Below, piece after piece: positions 51,983 through 62,716 of a stretch of DNA of 64,000 nt (the stretch's first letter is position 1; every line of letters starts with the position of its first letter). A program made the translations under genes and the position numbers. This DNA comes from Plantago major (taxonomy: Eukaryota > Streptophyta > Magnoliopsida > Lamiales > Plantaginaceae), in NCBI GenBank assembly GCA_026545765.1, contig CM048842.1:27194667-27258666 (forward strand). Direction: 5' to 3'. The notes below the pieces were generated by a model, which saw nothing but the letters and a program-made list of their open reading frames with translations, did no database searches and was not told the DNA's origin.

Positions 51983-53984
51983 GAACAACTCTAAAACCTA
52001 GAGAAAGAAAAAACACATAGACACGACAAACAAACAGAAGAGTTCAATCGACAAGCTACCTGGACAAGTATTGCCAGAGATAAGCCCTTATTCTGATGTA
52101 AACTTCTATCCCCTCTAACTTTGACAAGTAGCTTTCAAAGATCACAATCTTCCGTTTCACAAGTAAATAAAACTTAATCCTATCCTACTAGTCCCTCACA
52201 AAGGAAGATAATAGTGCAACTCTCAAGTCTCTCATCTGGAAGTGTCCAGTAAATAAGGGTATTCGCTCAAGACTTAACTTAGGATGGTGACAACAAATGT
52301 CACAAAGTTGCCACTAATATTACATGCTTTTGCACTCAACTCCAACGAGTCAGAAAGGACTTTTTAGGAAAGGGGTCGAAATCAAATACAAGGGAATAAA
52401 ATTAGCTGCCGTTCTCGTGCTTTGCTCTTTTTGCACGTTTATCTCTCTCTCTCTCTTTTTTTTTTCTTGTGCTTTGCTCTTTTTGCACAGATTTTGTATT
52501 TTTTTCATTTTTTTTCTATCTCAATGTTGCAAGTGTTTCCCAATAGGTTGCCTAAGATTCGTACTTTTGTACGTGTCAGTTTGGTATACACCCTATCAAC
52601 CCTCACAACATACGAGCACCGCCCAAGCGCTGGTTTATAGGTAGTATTTGGCATGCATTTTGGAAATAAAACCATCAACCCTCACAGCATACGCATAATC
52701 AGCCCAGCGTTGGTTTATAGGTAGTATTTGAAAATGCCCAACACGATCTTAGACGATCATAAATGATCCTGGAATACACCTCGAGATTATTTTTATTACT
52801 TTTTAGAACGGCAGCATAGCAATACAAAATAATTTCGAAATCGATCATAGCTCAAATATAGAAAGTAGTGAGCCTGAGTATGAAGTTGACAAGAATCCTC
52901 CTCCCCAAACCTGTTCCTTGGAAAGGGTTCGAGAATCGAGACATCAAGTCGAAAAATGCCGTTCATCATATTCGTTTTAAAAAGAGTGCACATGTATGTG
53001 AAGTGGCGCAAGTTAAAAAACCGTGCTCATCCTACTAGAATCACACGTTTGATGTACAAGATTATTTCATCGGCTTTAAGGCATCTCACCGGCTTTTTTA
53101 CTACTAAAACAGGAAGACTTTTTATTTACAAGTGAAACGAACTAAAGTGATTTTCGAAAATTCCTTAGCACTTAGTTAGAGTCCATCTAAGATCACATCA
53201 GTAAAAAGGCTTAACTAAGGCAATATATAACCAGACTTGTCAAAAGAACTCAAGACTTGACACAAAAGTTTTGAAATAGGCCAAAAGACTCGACTCAACT
53301 GCAATCACATAAAAGTGGCTAACATACCACCCCACATAATCGCAAAAACCAAAAATAAAAGAACAAACACATATATACAATATATACAAGGCAGCAAATA
53401 ATCCAAGGCATGTAAGCATATGATACAACTACCCTCCTCAAACCTATTCAATAGCAAGGCCCTAGCATAAGGAATAAATAAAAAGGAGAAAGTTCAGAGT
53501 TACCGTCCGTAGTATGCCTCAGTCGGCATGATCACTAAGAGGAAGTCAGACCATGGGGTCCGGAAGATGAGCCTCCTCTTTGTTGCTGCCAGTCATCCGT
53601 CTGAACTTTGCGTATTCGCTCCATATGCGCTAGGCACTCAGTTGCCTTTTTGAATGTCCGAGTTTTCAAAAGTGAAGAGAGAAGAGTATGTCTTCATCTT
53701 TACTACTCGAGGCTTACTCCGGTCAGGCTTGGAAGAAGGATCACGGTCCAGGCAGAATCGAACAGTGTTCTGTTCTACTTTGACCGTGGTGAGATCTTCC
53801 TTCCCTTCAGCTTACCGTGGAAGGCCCTTAAATAATAATGTAATTAATAATTTTAACTAAATTAAGAAGCTACCCTATGAAAGCGGTAAATTGCTCGAAA
53901 TGCAATGCGGAAAATTAAACGTGAGGATACCTAAATGCATTCTACGTCCTACGTGCAAAGCGGTAAATCATGCTTTGGTTATAC
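51983..53984 (-). other. G2 3' non-coding module
   Basis: About 2 kb without a credible gene. It holds the stem CTGGA-CACT-TCCAG (52236-52249), the covarying hairpin CGTAC-AAAA-GTACG (52560-52573), a partial tandem duplication around TGGTTTATAGGTAGTATTTG (about 52590-52735), and extra polypurine tract-like motifs at 52896-52911 and 53431-53443. Low-complexity CT/T runs lie at 52441-52520. From 53500 to 53984 nothing is recognised. Confidence 0.65.
52590..52735 (-). repeat. Partial tandem duplication in G2 3' module
   Basis: Two copies, about 85-95 bp apart, of TATCAACCCTCACARCATACG followed by AGCGYTGGTTTATAGGTAG. G1 and G3 have one copy each. Confidence 0.75.
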
Positions 53985-55375
53985 TCGTTAGCATCGACTC
54001 TTCCTCAACCTCTTTCCCTGGCGTCGTCAATGGCCTGGGCTTTCTCCGTAGTGCTCAAGAACTTTCCTTGTTCCCGTCTTTGCGACCTCACCATAAGTTC
54101 CCCGATGATGTTCTCGATCCTCCTTGCTGAATTCTCTAGCACCTCGAACCGCTTATCATTCCTCGCCTGGATTTGGCTCGACTATTTGTAGAAGCGATCG
54201 GAGTTCTCCATGATCATCTTGATCCTGCTAGCAAAATCGTCCCTGGGTGGTCTTCCCTGGCTGGCAGCTTCAATGGGTGCCTCGTTCTGTGGCGCAGGTG
54301 GAACGTAGTTTTCTTAGTTATTGTTTGAGTAACTCATCATTCTACGGTCCTCGTATTCCATTGTCTTCCTGTATGGTACGAACCCTGGGCGCCTCACTCC
54401 TTACCTATCGGCTCAGTTCACCTCCTCCGTGATGTTCGGGTTCATCTCCCGAGCTTGTGGAAACCTGCATACATTAGCACCGTGCCCGAAGTTGTAGCAC
54501 ACTCCACATTGTTCGTTGGATTGCTGGGTTGGTGCGGCAACGGTCACAGCCATCTAGACATGTTGCATCTCTTCTAGCATGCAGTTGAAGTCAGGAGCCC
54601 CGACTTCTCCGGCGACTTTGGCTTCGCCTTTTCCTTTTTCTCGGCCCCTTACACCCTTATGTTTAGAAGCTTGTGCCAATTTGTCAATGGCAACTTCTAT
54701 CTCTTCTGCTCTGCTCTGCATTATCGAGCCACCCAAGCTCATGTCCACAAGCATCTGTGTTGTTACGTCAAGTCCTTCATAGAAGCCCTGACAAAACGTC
54801 ATCGCGTCAAACCGGTGGTGTGGACATTGGGCCAAAAGGTACTTGAATCGCTCTCGAGCCTCATATATGCTCTCGTCATATCACTGCTGAATGTGGGCAA
54901 TTTGACTCTTCAGGTTTGAGGTCTTTGAATAAGGAAAGCAATTCCCCATGAAGACCTTGTAAACATCCTCCCAAGTCCTCAGAGAGTTCTCCGGAAGGTG
55001 CAAGAGCCACGTCTTCGCGAGATCCTGCAAGCACATTGGGAACAACTTCTTACGGACGTCGCCATCCGTAACTCCGAAGTTCCCACCTATCGGAATCCTC
55101 CCCACTAACGCCTCGAATTCTTTCAAGAATTTCATCACATCTTCGTTTGCATGCCCGTATAACTTGGGCATGTCGTGGAAGTGATGGTTCTTGATCTCCA
55201 GGTTCCTTGCTGCTGTTGAAAGCTCTATCGGAGATCCAGACACTTGCACCACGGGCTGCATGTACTCCCCAAACTCCCGCCTAGGTGCATTCGCAGTTTC
55301 ATGGGTGTTTGCAATTGCGGTCATCACCGTTCTTGCTGGTATGCTGTTGTTTGTACTTGTGCCTTCTTCCGACAT
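53985..55375 (-). pseudogene. gag: G2 gag with zinc knuckle (several in-frame stops)
   Basis: Retrotransposon gag of the Athila/Tat type. The Met at 55375 opens a 164-residue segment with 'HFHDMPKLYGHANEDVMKFL' and 'LFPMCLQDLAKTWLLHLPE'. TGA near 54881 replaces the Leu of G3 ('FSQLYDESLYEAW'). The frame then continues through 'LAQCPHHRFDAMTFCQGFYE' to TAG near 54555 and on to a zinc knuckle CGVCYNFGHGANVC (about 54512-54471), all four ligands present. Further stops follow in a coiled-coil tail ('RIENIIGELMVRSQRREQGK') to about 53985. One long frame with only point stops suggests slow decay after insertion. Confidence 0.85.
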
Positions 55376-55700
55376 GGTAACTTTCGTTAGGTTCCTTCTT
55401 TTTTCTCGGATTTACCTCTCTAGGTCGTTGTTTCGTTCAGTCAATGGAGATTTCACCGAATGTCTCCCTTGCATAAACCTGAAATGAAACAAATAACTTA
55501 ACTCAAAAAGCAGTACCTGTTCTTATGAGTTCTATTAAATGCCTCAAATTGAAACAACCTGATGAAACTATTTTTGATTTTTGATTTTTTTTTTTTTGAA
55601 ATTTTCAAAATTTTTTTTTTTTTTGGTTTTTGAATAAGACAAAAATAAAAATACGCAACTACACACTGATCCTACTTATTGAAGAATGTAGGAATCAACT
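55376..55700 (-). other. G2 leader between primer site and gag
   Basis: No gene. It includes long T runs (55583-55625 on the plus strand, poly-A on the element strand) and sequence leading to the gag ATG at 55375. Confidence 0.7.
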
Positions 55701-55718
55701 CCCCGGCAGCGGCGCCAA
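55701..55718 (-). promoter_or_regulatory. Primer binding site of G2 (tRNA-Asp type)
   Basis: Minus-strand TGGCGCCGCTGCCGGGG, complementary to the plant tRNA-Asp(GTC) 3' end with one mismatch. Confidence 0.9.
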
Positions 55719-55722
55719 ATTT

Positions 55723-56860
55723 TGATGTGCTCAAAATTATTACTTGTAAAATAACACAAGTAGTAAAGCGGTTGTCGTAGTACAACAATGCTTAAACCAC
55801 AGGGTCGTTCTCTCGAGGAAATGATTAAGGTAGTTCAAAGGTGTAGGCTCAAGGTGTGAGTTGTAAACAGATAGTGTGGGTAGGGTTGATACTTCAATGC
55901 CCTATAACAAATTACAATTAAAAGACAAGCGTAATACCTAGATCATGCAATTTCTACAAATAAAACGAAGCAAGCGGATCTTTCAAAAGTGCTGACACAA
56001 TACAGCTAATGGTACACTGCCCGCGAATGCAACACTATGCTATTGCAAAATCGAACCAGATATTGATTATAAGTACGTATGAATTATGGCAAAAAGCTTG
56101 TCACTAGCTATGCCCTCATCCGGATATATACTTATTAGAGGTAAAGATTGATGCAAGTTCACAACGATCAAGCATACGTTCAACGGCCAGATAACAATAT
56201 GTCACAATACAAGTTGTTAACGGAATCTACCTAACTCGTATTATTGAAAACTAGGGGGCCTATTGGTCTCTAAGTGTTACAATGCTTGGAATTGAAAATA
56301 TGAAAGTAGAATTAATGAAGATATATCCTAATGACTGATACAAGTGGTCTATTTATAGACCAAGGAAGAAGAAACTAGAAATCATGGGAAAAACTGCCAG
56401 AAAAAACATGGGTTCATTCTGTCAAACAGAGCTCACCGCGGTGAGACAATCTTGCCCGTTCCAGCTCACCACGGTCCACCCCTTTCTACCTTCTTTCCTG
56501 CTTCATTGTACCGCGGTGAGGCTTGTTGTTGCTGGAGCTCACCGCGGTGAGCCTTGTGCCCGGGAAAATCAACAATTTCCTACTTTCTCCTATTTTTTCT
56601 CCCTTTTCGAACCTCCATGTTACCTTTCTTGGAGTAGTGGCCCACTAACTTGGCCTTGTGGTGCTTCTAGAAGGTTTTCAAGTCTTCTTTGCACTTTGGT
56701 CCTCCATTTCCTTGCCATTGACGCTAAGACACCTAAAAATGGACAAAAACACACAAAAAACCCAAATGTGACACGGAACAAAAACACTAAATAAAGGCTA
56801 AAAGACGAAACAAAATACGGAAAAAGGTACTAAATGAGTCGTTAAAATATAGACTCATCA
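55723..56860 (-). repeat. G2 5' LTR (1138 bp)
   Basis: Plus text starts TGATGTGCTCAAAATTATT and ends AGACTCATCA. Partner of 50751-51947. Palindromes at 56432, 56465, 56507 and 56538. Confidence 0.95.
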
Positions 56861-57595
56861 GGGTACTCAGAAAGTTGCTACTTCAGAGTGATACTTGAAA
56901 CGGGTATTCAAATATCTAAGGCATTGAAGAAAAGGCTACTTAGAAAGGTCTCTGAAACGGGTATTCAGAAACCATGAGACATCTAAGTCAGGGGGGAACA
57001 CAAAAGAAGAATAGTTTGACCTTAAAGATAATTCCTTTCAGAAGTACTAGACGATCATTTAATGATTTCTGAATCCAGTTTTGTCTACTAGTTACAGGTT
57101 TCTGAGAAGTTGAAAGATATTTCAGCTAGTTGAGACAAATTCAATTAATGGGCACAATTACAGGTGTTGATTGATATCATTGCTAAGAGAATCAATCTCA
57201 ACCCTTCAGTAGAAACGCTTGTAATTCAAAGACCGAGATGTGTCCACAAAAGCCCACTCGCACATAAACCAATTGACTGACCCCACTAGCATTTAATGCT
57301 AAATCGCTTTTTCATCATGCCTGTGCAGAAGTGCGAGATATATACATATAGAATTCATCTATATCGAATGTACTTGCCTTGCTATATAAACGAGGTTTTG
57401 GCAATTAGAATTACTTTTGCCTAAACCTACATTTTAATTTGTACCAAGAATAGCATTCTCTCTCTCTAAATCTCTCTGCAAATTCTATTCAAAACTTTCT
57501 GAAAATCTGCAAAAAGTATTTCTGCAAAGAAATTCTTGCTATTTTCGACCTAACTCCCTTTCATCTCTTCCCAATCGTACTATTATAAAAGAGAG
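56861..57595 (+). other. Copia B pol-to-accessory intergenic region
   Basis: Repeats with CTGARACGGGTAYTCAGAAA cores (56861-56980; also 50655-50750 before G2), an internal polypurine tract (56988-57014), the TATA element GCTATATAAACGAGG (57381-57395) and a leader with CT-rich stretches (57451-57480) to ATG 57596. No coding potential. Confidence 0.75.
57379..57400 (+). promoter_or_regulatory. Putative internal TATA promoter of the accessory gene (copia B)
   Basis: TTGCTATATAAACGAGG followed by TTTTGGCAA, about 210 bp before ATG 57596. The flanks diverge from B2 and C but TATA and TTTTGGCAA persist. Confidence 0.6.
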
Positions 57596-59359
57596 ATGGC
57601 ACCTAAAAGAGCTTCTACTCAGAAGACTCAAGAAACCACATTTGTTATTGCTGAAAAGCATATTTAAATAAAAAACCGAAGAGTCACTGGTGATTTTAAT
57701 TTCAAGATGTGGAACAAAAACATGAAGGTACTCTGGGGAGGAGTACTTTTCGACGAGCATGTGATTAATGGTTCGAAACATCCACGAGATGTGAGGCGAG
57801 GACTACCTCTACTTGAAAAGGTTGGGATTAAAGAATTCCGCTCTGCACAACCTTCTCGTGCCTCACTCATAGATGTACTAGAATTTTATAACAACTCGAA
57901 CATAATCGATGAAAACATAGAAAATGTGTCTATAGAATCTAAGGTTCAAGAAAAGGTGGTTAAAATGAACCTTAAATCCTTCTGTGAACTCTTTTGCCAT
58001 CCCACAAATGGCACTGAATTCATCCCTGACACCTCCGTCCAAACTACTGAAGCATTTTACTTGGAGCACATCAATGCAGATGATACAACAGCTCCTGATT
58101 ACTTCAACAACCACGATGTCAAAAGAAAACATCTGGCAGAACCTTGGGATACAATTGCATTAATCCTTCACGAATGTTTTGAGTGCAATGTTGGAGGAGT
58201 AGACCAAGTAAGCATGGAACGTTGGGGAATGTTGGCTTTCCTGAGCACCCTAAGCGAGCAGCCAGAGGATTTCAATTGGGGGAAATACGCTTTCCTAAGG
58301 TTCATTGGCAAGATAAAGGAATTCTCTCCTCAGATTGTTGATGGAAAAGAAGAACCTACATTGTCAGTGGCCTTCGGTCTGAAAATCTGCTATATCCTTG
58401 AGAAATCGGGGATAATACTCAGAGATCAGACACCAATTGTCAAAGGTGATCTGATAAACAAGCACAAGGCTACGCCTAGTAAAAGAAAGGCATTCGAAGC
58501 TTCTGAGGGTCCAACTCTTAAGAAGCCAAGAACCTCCATAAAGAAAAAGGCTGCTAAGAAAGTGGAAGAACCTGCTAAGAGAGAAGATTCTGAAGAGACA
58601 GAATCTGATGAAGACGTCAATGTCAACGCATCCTTACAACGGGGTACCAAAAAGTCCAAGGCCCTATCTGAAGAAGAAGCCAGCATCTTCTGCTTTACAC
58701 CCAGCATCTGTTTTATTGAGAAATACACGAGGGAAAAACAACCAACCCCTCTAGAAAGTGTAACCCTTCAAAAATGCAAGAGGTTCCGAAGGAAGAAGCT
58801 CTGATAAAGAACGACACATTTACTCAACATCATGACCATCTAAGTGATGTTGTCGATATGTTGAATGCATTTCAAGAATTTACAGAGCTACCAGCATGTG
58901 TCACTGCTGAAGAAAATCCTGCAAACAAGTAGGTTCCCCAACTCTATTCAAAGAGGAGTCTTTCTAGTGTTGCGACCAAGAAAGACGCCCAGGGGATGGT
59001 AACCGAGACATTGTCTCTGGAAGGGCCCAAAGTGCCAGAAACTTCAAACAAAGAAAAAGTCACTCAGCAACAAAACCAAAATGTGGAACCCACTCAAGTT
59101 CCAGATACCAATCAGTCTGATGCAAATCAGGTTACTGGATTGTTCAAATCTGTACTTGATTTTCTGTGTCACTTATTTTGTTCTGACAAAGTGATTTGCT
59201 CTTTGTTTAGGCTGATCTTGAAAGTAAGGAAGGACAAGAAGCAAAAATTCTTTCAGAGAAGGAAAACACCACTTTTCCAATCATTCAAGAATTTGAGTCT
59301 GTTATACAGGTAGACCAAGATTCACAAGTGATCTCTCAGAAATCCTCCTCTAAGGATTT
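57596..59359 (+). pseudogene. Accessory gene of copia B, exons 1-2 (truncated by G3)
   Basis: ATG 57596 gives 'MAPKRASTQKTQET', then TAA at 57665, then a long frame to about 58800 with the same N-terminal domain as B2 and C ('LIDVLEFYNNSNII', 'FNWGKYAFLRFIGKIKEFSP', 'FGLKICYILEKSGI') but clearly diverged. A basic patch ('KKPRTSIKKKAAKKVEE') and acidic stretch follow, then a frameshift near 58795 and TAG near 58930. An intron with GT...TTTGTTTAG is inferred at 59131-59210 in the position of intron 1 in B2 and C. Exon 2 (59211-59309) is 99 nt. G3 begins at 59360. Confidence 0.72.
59131..59210 (+). other. Inferred intron 1 of the copia B accessory gene
   Basis: 80 bp, GTTACT at the donor and CTTTGTTTAG at the acceptor, between AATCAG and GCTGAT. 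Length and position match B2 (80 bp) and C (83 bp), but the interior is largely different. Confidence 0.7.
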
Positions 59360-60818
59360 TGATGAGTCGGTTTTGTACCGTCTCATTTGGTCTTTTTTAC
59401 CGTCTTTTTGTCATCTTTGAGTATAGTTTTATTTAGTATTCCTTGAATATTTTTACTTGTTTTATTCTTTGTGTGTTTTGTAGATATTTGGCTAAACCGC
59501 GCTAATTGAAGGCAAAATGGTGTATTTTATATGCATCTACAAGATTTGGAGTTCTAATGCCTCGTATGGATGCTAGAAGTGGAGCGGGAAGGCCAAAATA
59601 TCAAGAATTGGTGTCAAAAGGCGTCGAAGGGCAAAGTTGTAATTTCCAGGAAAACTGGCGACGCCTGTTTTCAAACTGGCGTACGCCAGTGGTTCACTGT
59701 ATCCAAACTGGCGACGCCAGTTTGGAAACTGGCGACGCCTAAAACTGGCCGTTCTTTCTGCGATTTGTTTCCTAATTTGCCCAGACCTAGTTTTTCTCCG
59801 TTCTATTACTTAGAGCAAGACATAATCACTTTTAATATTCATTCTATGGTGAAGAATAATACCTTGCTTTAGAGCTATACCTAGTTTTCAAAGCAATTAC
59901 CCGATTTTGAGGTAATTAAATGGTTTTCCCTTGTAATTCGAAGATTGACGTTGATTAGGAGATTCTCTACACAGCTTTGGTATCGATTCATTTTCATTCT
60001 ACAATTTCTACCTATGGTTTGTGACAACGAAGGGTAAAATTGTATCAATCTATTTGAATCTCTGTTTTGTGCTTGAGATTATGTTTATTGCTAGTGTGAT
60101 TATGCTTTCGCTTTTCATGAGTAGCTAAACACCCCATTATGTGGTGGTGACTGATTCAATGCGTGCTATCTAGGGTTTATGTGATTCGAAGTGCATCAAA
60201 ATTCGACTACTTGTGCTTGTTAGATTAATTACTATTATTGCTATCACATTTGATAATCCTCTAGACAAAATCATTGTTAGATTAAGTATTTAATCAATAC
60301 GCCAAAATGTCTTTCGTCTTACTTGATTTAACAGTTAGTTGCAAACGGTGATAGTAGGTTAGTCAAATTAATTGTAGTCTAGTGAAACTGACACCTTCAC
60401 TAGTGCTATTTGTTCTTGAACTCAAGTCTCTGACAACTTACGTAGTCAATCCCGTGAATCTCATATATCCTGTTAGCTAGCTTGTTGACGTTACCACTCC
60501 ATAATTTCCCCATTCATATTTCAATCTCGTTACTGTTAATTCGGTTTCTAGTAATTGCAAGTAGTTATTTACTTTAGTATATCATCTCGCTGCCGAAGCA
60601 AACAAACATTTACTGCTTTTCATATTGTTACTTTTATTCGAAGCAAACAAACATTTACTGCTTTTCATATTGTTACTTTTATTCGTAAACAAGACTTAAC
60701 CTAGTTAAGTCCTTTGAGACCGACCTCGGGGTTAACTCCACTACACTACAGGTTTTCGTAGTGTTGAGGATTAACTCTTGGCTTTTAAACAAATTTAGAA
60801 CTTTGATTTGACACATCA
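59360..60818 (+). repeat. G3 5' LTR (about 1459 bp)
   Basis: Starts TGATGAGTCGGTTTTGTACC and ends ACACATCA just before the primer site. A short direct duplication (CGAAGCAAACAAACATTTAC, about 60595 and 60639) lies near the 3' end. The palindrome array is at 59654-59740. Confidence 0.88.
59654..59740. repeat. Four-site palindrome array in G3 LTR (ACTGGCG-CGCCAGT)
   Basis: Sites start at 59654, 59675, 59707 and 59728, so two pairs 21 bp apart, separated by 32 bp. The third, CCAAACTGGCG-A-CGCCAGTTTGG, has perfect 11-bp arms. Confidence 0.9.
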
Positions 60819-60824
60819 AGTTTT

Positions 60825-60842
60825 TGGCGTCGCTGCCGGGGA
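60825..60842 (+). promoter_or_regulatory. Primer binding site of G3 (tRNA-Asp type)
   Basis: TGGCGTCGCTGCCGGGGA, two mismatches to the tRNA-Asp complement, seven bases after the LTR end. Confidence 0.88.
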
Positions 60843-61047
60843 CTTAACTCCTTTGTTAAGTTTACGAATTTTAGTTACAGTATTTTTGTTTTTTGCTTTT
60901 TTAGTTTTTATTTTTGTTTTCATTAGTCTTTTTTTTTTTGCCTTGTTACTTCTGTGTTTCTCGTCTTAAGTGCTTGTTTTAACTAACGGGTACTTACGTT
61001 TGCGTAGTTCTGGTGTTGTGTCTGTCTTGCAGCGCAGGTTCGAAGAG

Positions 61048-61665
61048 ATGACTGAGTTGGAGCAGCCTTCTATGGGTGCACTTTTCGCACCGCCCGTAAA
61101 AGTTTACCGTTCTAGTATTCTCACTCCTGCCAATGTGCGTAACTTGGAGATTAAGGGGCATCTTATGGCCCTACTTCCGAAATTCTATGGGCAGAAGAAT
61201 AAGGAAGTGATGGGATTTCTTATGGAGCTAGAGCACTTTATTGGGTGGCTGCCTAAAGGTGAGAATGTCACCGACAATGATCTGAAGATGAGGGTTTTTC
61301 CTACATGTTTAGCTGACAAGGCACGACAGTGGATGAATGGCTTGGATGAAGGAAGTTTAACCACCTGTGCTGAAGTCTACAATGCATTTATGCAGAAGTA
61401 CTACCCTCTGTCTAAGACTTCTTCTATCAGGCAGCAAATCAGTACCTTTAGCCAGTTATATGATGAGTCGTTGTATGAAGCATGGGACAGGTTCAAGAGC
61501 CTGCTAGCTCAATGTCCTCACCACAGGTACCCCCAGGCTGATCTAAATCAGTATTTCTATAACGGGTTGAACGAGAACCAGCAGTATATGATAGATGCAT
61601 CTTGTGGGGGTGATATGATGGAATGTCAAGAGTCAAAAGGGGGAAGCAAACTCTACCTTTCGTGA
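61048..61665 (+). CDS. gag: G3 gag (capsid region, 205 aa, then frameshift)
   Basis: The ATG at 61048 gives 'MTELEQPSMGALFAPPVKVY'; the frame is open further upstream but this Met follows the primer site at the usual distance. Gag domain landmarks are 'LLPKFYGQKNKEVMGFL', 'VFPTCLADKARQWMN', 'EVYNAFMQKYYPLSKTSS' and 'LAQCPHHRYPQADLNQYFY', matching G2 gag. A frameshift near 61615 truncates it at 61665. The usual zinc knuckle is not visible; readable gag tail continues in other frames to about 61910. Confidence 0.85.
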   Translation: MTELEQPSMGALFAPPVKVYRSSILTPANVRNLEIKGHLMALLPKFYGQKNKEVMGFLMELEHFIGWLPKGENVTDNDLKMRVFPTCLADKARQWMNGLDEGSLTTCAEVYNAFMQKYYPLSKTSSIRQQISTFSQLYDESLYEAWDRFKSLLAQCPHHRYPQADLNQYFYNGLNENQQYMIDASCGGDMMECQESKGGSKLYLS

Positions 61666-61912
61666 AGAGCAGAGATCCAGCACAGGTTTGGTGCAACCAG
61701 CAGGTGGATCGGGATTGGCGGATGAACTCAGGAGCTTCATGAATGAGTCGAGGGAATTTATGTTCGAAGCTAAGGTGCATCATTAGTCTACCGACGCCCG
61801 CATTGGAGAACTGGAAAAGGATATTGATAAGATCTGGAGTGTTCTTCAGTAGCTACTAGAGAAGGACCAAGAGCGAGAAAAAGGAAAATTCCCTGGTACT
61901 CCCGAGAGGGCA
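61666..61912 (+). pseudogene. G3 gag tail after frameshift
   Basis: Broken frames with residues such as 'GGSGLADELRSFMNESREFM' and 'ARIGELEKDIDKIWSVLQ' (TAG stops near 61784 and 61851), a coiled-coil tail like that of G2 gag. Confidence 0.6.
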
Positions 61913-62716
61913 ATGGCTATTAAGGTGATCACAGAAACACCAGTTGAGGCAACTGTTTCGGAAAATGAGACCCGTGTTGAGGTTTCAAAACAGATTTGCA
62001 TAGCTTGTGGATATGCATCATTGGTTTCGATTGCTAGTGAAGTAGTAGGAGAAGAAATGATAACCCCCGGTAATTCTGTTGACGAGTCGATCCCAGAACA
62101 AAAGGAACATCCAGCCATTTTCATTGAAGAATTGGGTGCTACAAAAGAGGAAGATTCTACAGTTATAGAGAGCACCCCGGAAACTGGAGTAGTTGAAGTT
62201 CCTGCCAAGGAAGAAGAGTTGGCAGAAAATGTGAAGGAGCATCCTCTCAGTAAGAAGAGCTTTAACATCATAGTTGGGATGGGAAATTCAAATGTCATTG
62301 CGACTTTAGACATAGGAGCTACATGTAATACAATCCCATACAGTCTATTTAAGGGATGTGGCTTCACAGGTTTGGAAGAAATGAAAGCTCGACTCCTAAT
62401 GGCAGATGGGTCAGATAGAAGACCAGTTGGATTGGCAAAGGATGTCCGGGAAGATCAGAAGACAGGACCGGATACAATCCTCCTTGGCTGGCCATTTTTA
62501 TTCGCCTCCAGAATGGATATTAGCGTATTTAGACGCACAGCAACTTATGAGGTGAATGGTAAGGTTGGGATAGTGAAGGCATTGGATTATTTGCCTAAGG
62601 ATTTTATCAGCAAGGACTATTCTGCGGGGTATGTTGGACCCCTTTATATCTATTCGCAGGTGCAAGGGCAAAGAAATTCAAGCATGGGGAAGTCTAGTAC
62701 CCACCATCGCAAATGA
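61913..62716 (+). CDS. G3 protease region (267 aa)
   Basis: An acidic linker ('VVEVPAKEEELAENVKEH') precedes an aspartic protease-like fold: 'VIATLDIGATCNTIPYSLF' holds DIGAT in place of DLGAS (about residues 136-140), then 'LLMADGSDRRPVGLAKDV' and 'TILLGWPFLFASRMDI' as in retropepsins of G1 type. The frame ends at 62714 and no reverse transcriptase follows. Confidence 0.82.
   Translation: MAIKVITETPVEATVSENETRVEVSKQICIACGYASLVSIASEVVGEEMITPGNSVDESIPEQKEHPAIFIEELGATKEEDSTVIESTPETGVVEVPAKEEELAENVKEHPLSKKSFNIIVGMGNSNVIATLDIGATCNTIPYSLFKGCGFTGLEEMKARLLMADGSDRRPVGLAKDVREDQKTGPDTILLGWPFLFASRMDISVFRRTATYEVNGKVGIVKALDYLPKDFISKDYSAGYVGPLYIYSQVQGQRNSSMGKSSTHHRK

Larger units (their letters stand above)
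50751..56860 (-). mobile_element. G2: non-autonomous Ty3/gypsy element (6.1 kb, gag only)
   Basis: Two LTRs with TG...CA ends, primer site, polypurine tract and a GGGTA target duplication define both boundaries. The internal part codes only for a broken gag; reverse transcriptase and integrase are absent. Sequence after gag is a non-coding 3' module shared with G1 and G3. Such an element would need enzymes from a relative. Confidence 0.93.
56861..59359 (+). mobile_element. Copia B, distal part (intergenic repeats and accessory gene start)
   Basis: Begins with the GGGTA duplication and continues the pol-downstream repeat region, internal polypurine tract, TATA element and accessory gene. It is cut at 59360 by G3; the 3' LTR of copia B lies outside the window. 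Confidence 0.85.

Noticed and set aside
52441..52520. CT and T runs as a possible functional tract
   Set aside because: Simple low-complexity sequence with a local duplication of TGCTTTGCTCTTTTTGCAC; nothing conserved in G1 or G3.
55560..55630. Long T runs as a poly-A tail of an inserted retroposon
   Set aside because: They lie in the G2 leader between primer site and gag with no inserted sequence or target duplication seen.
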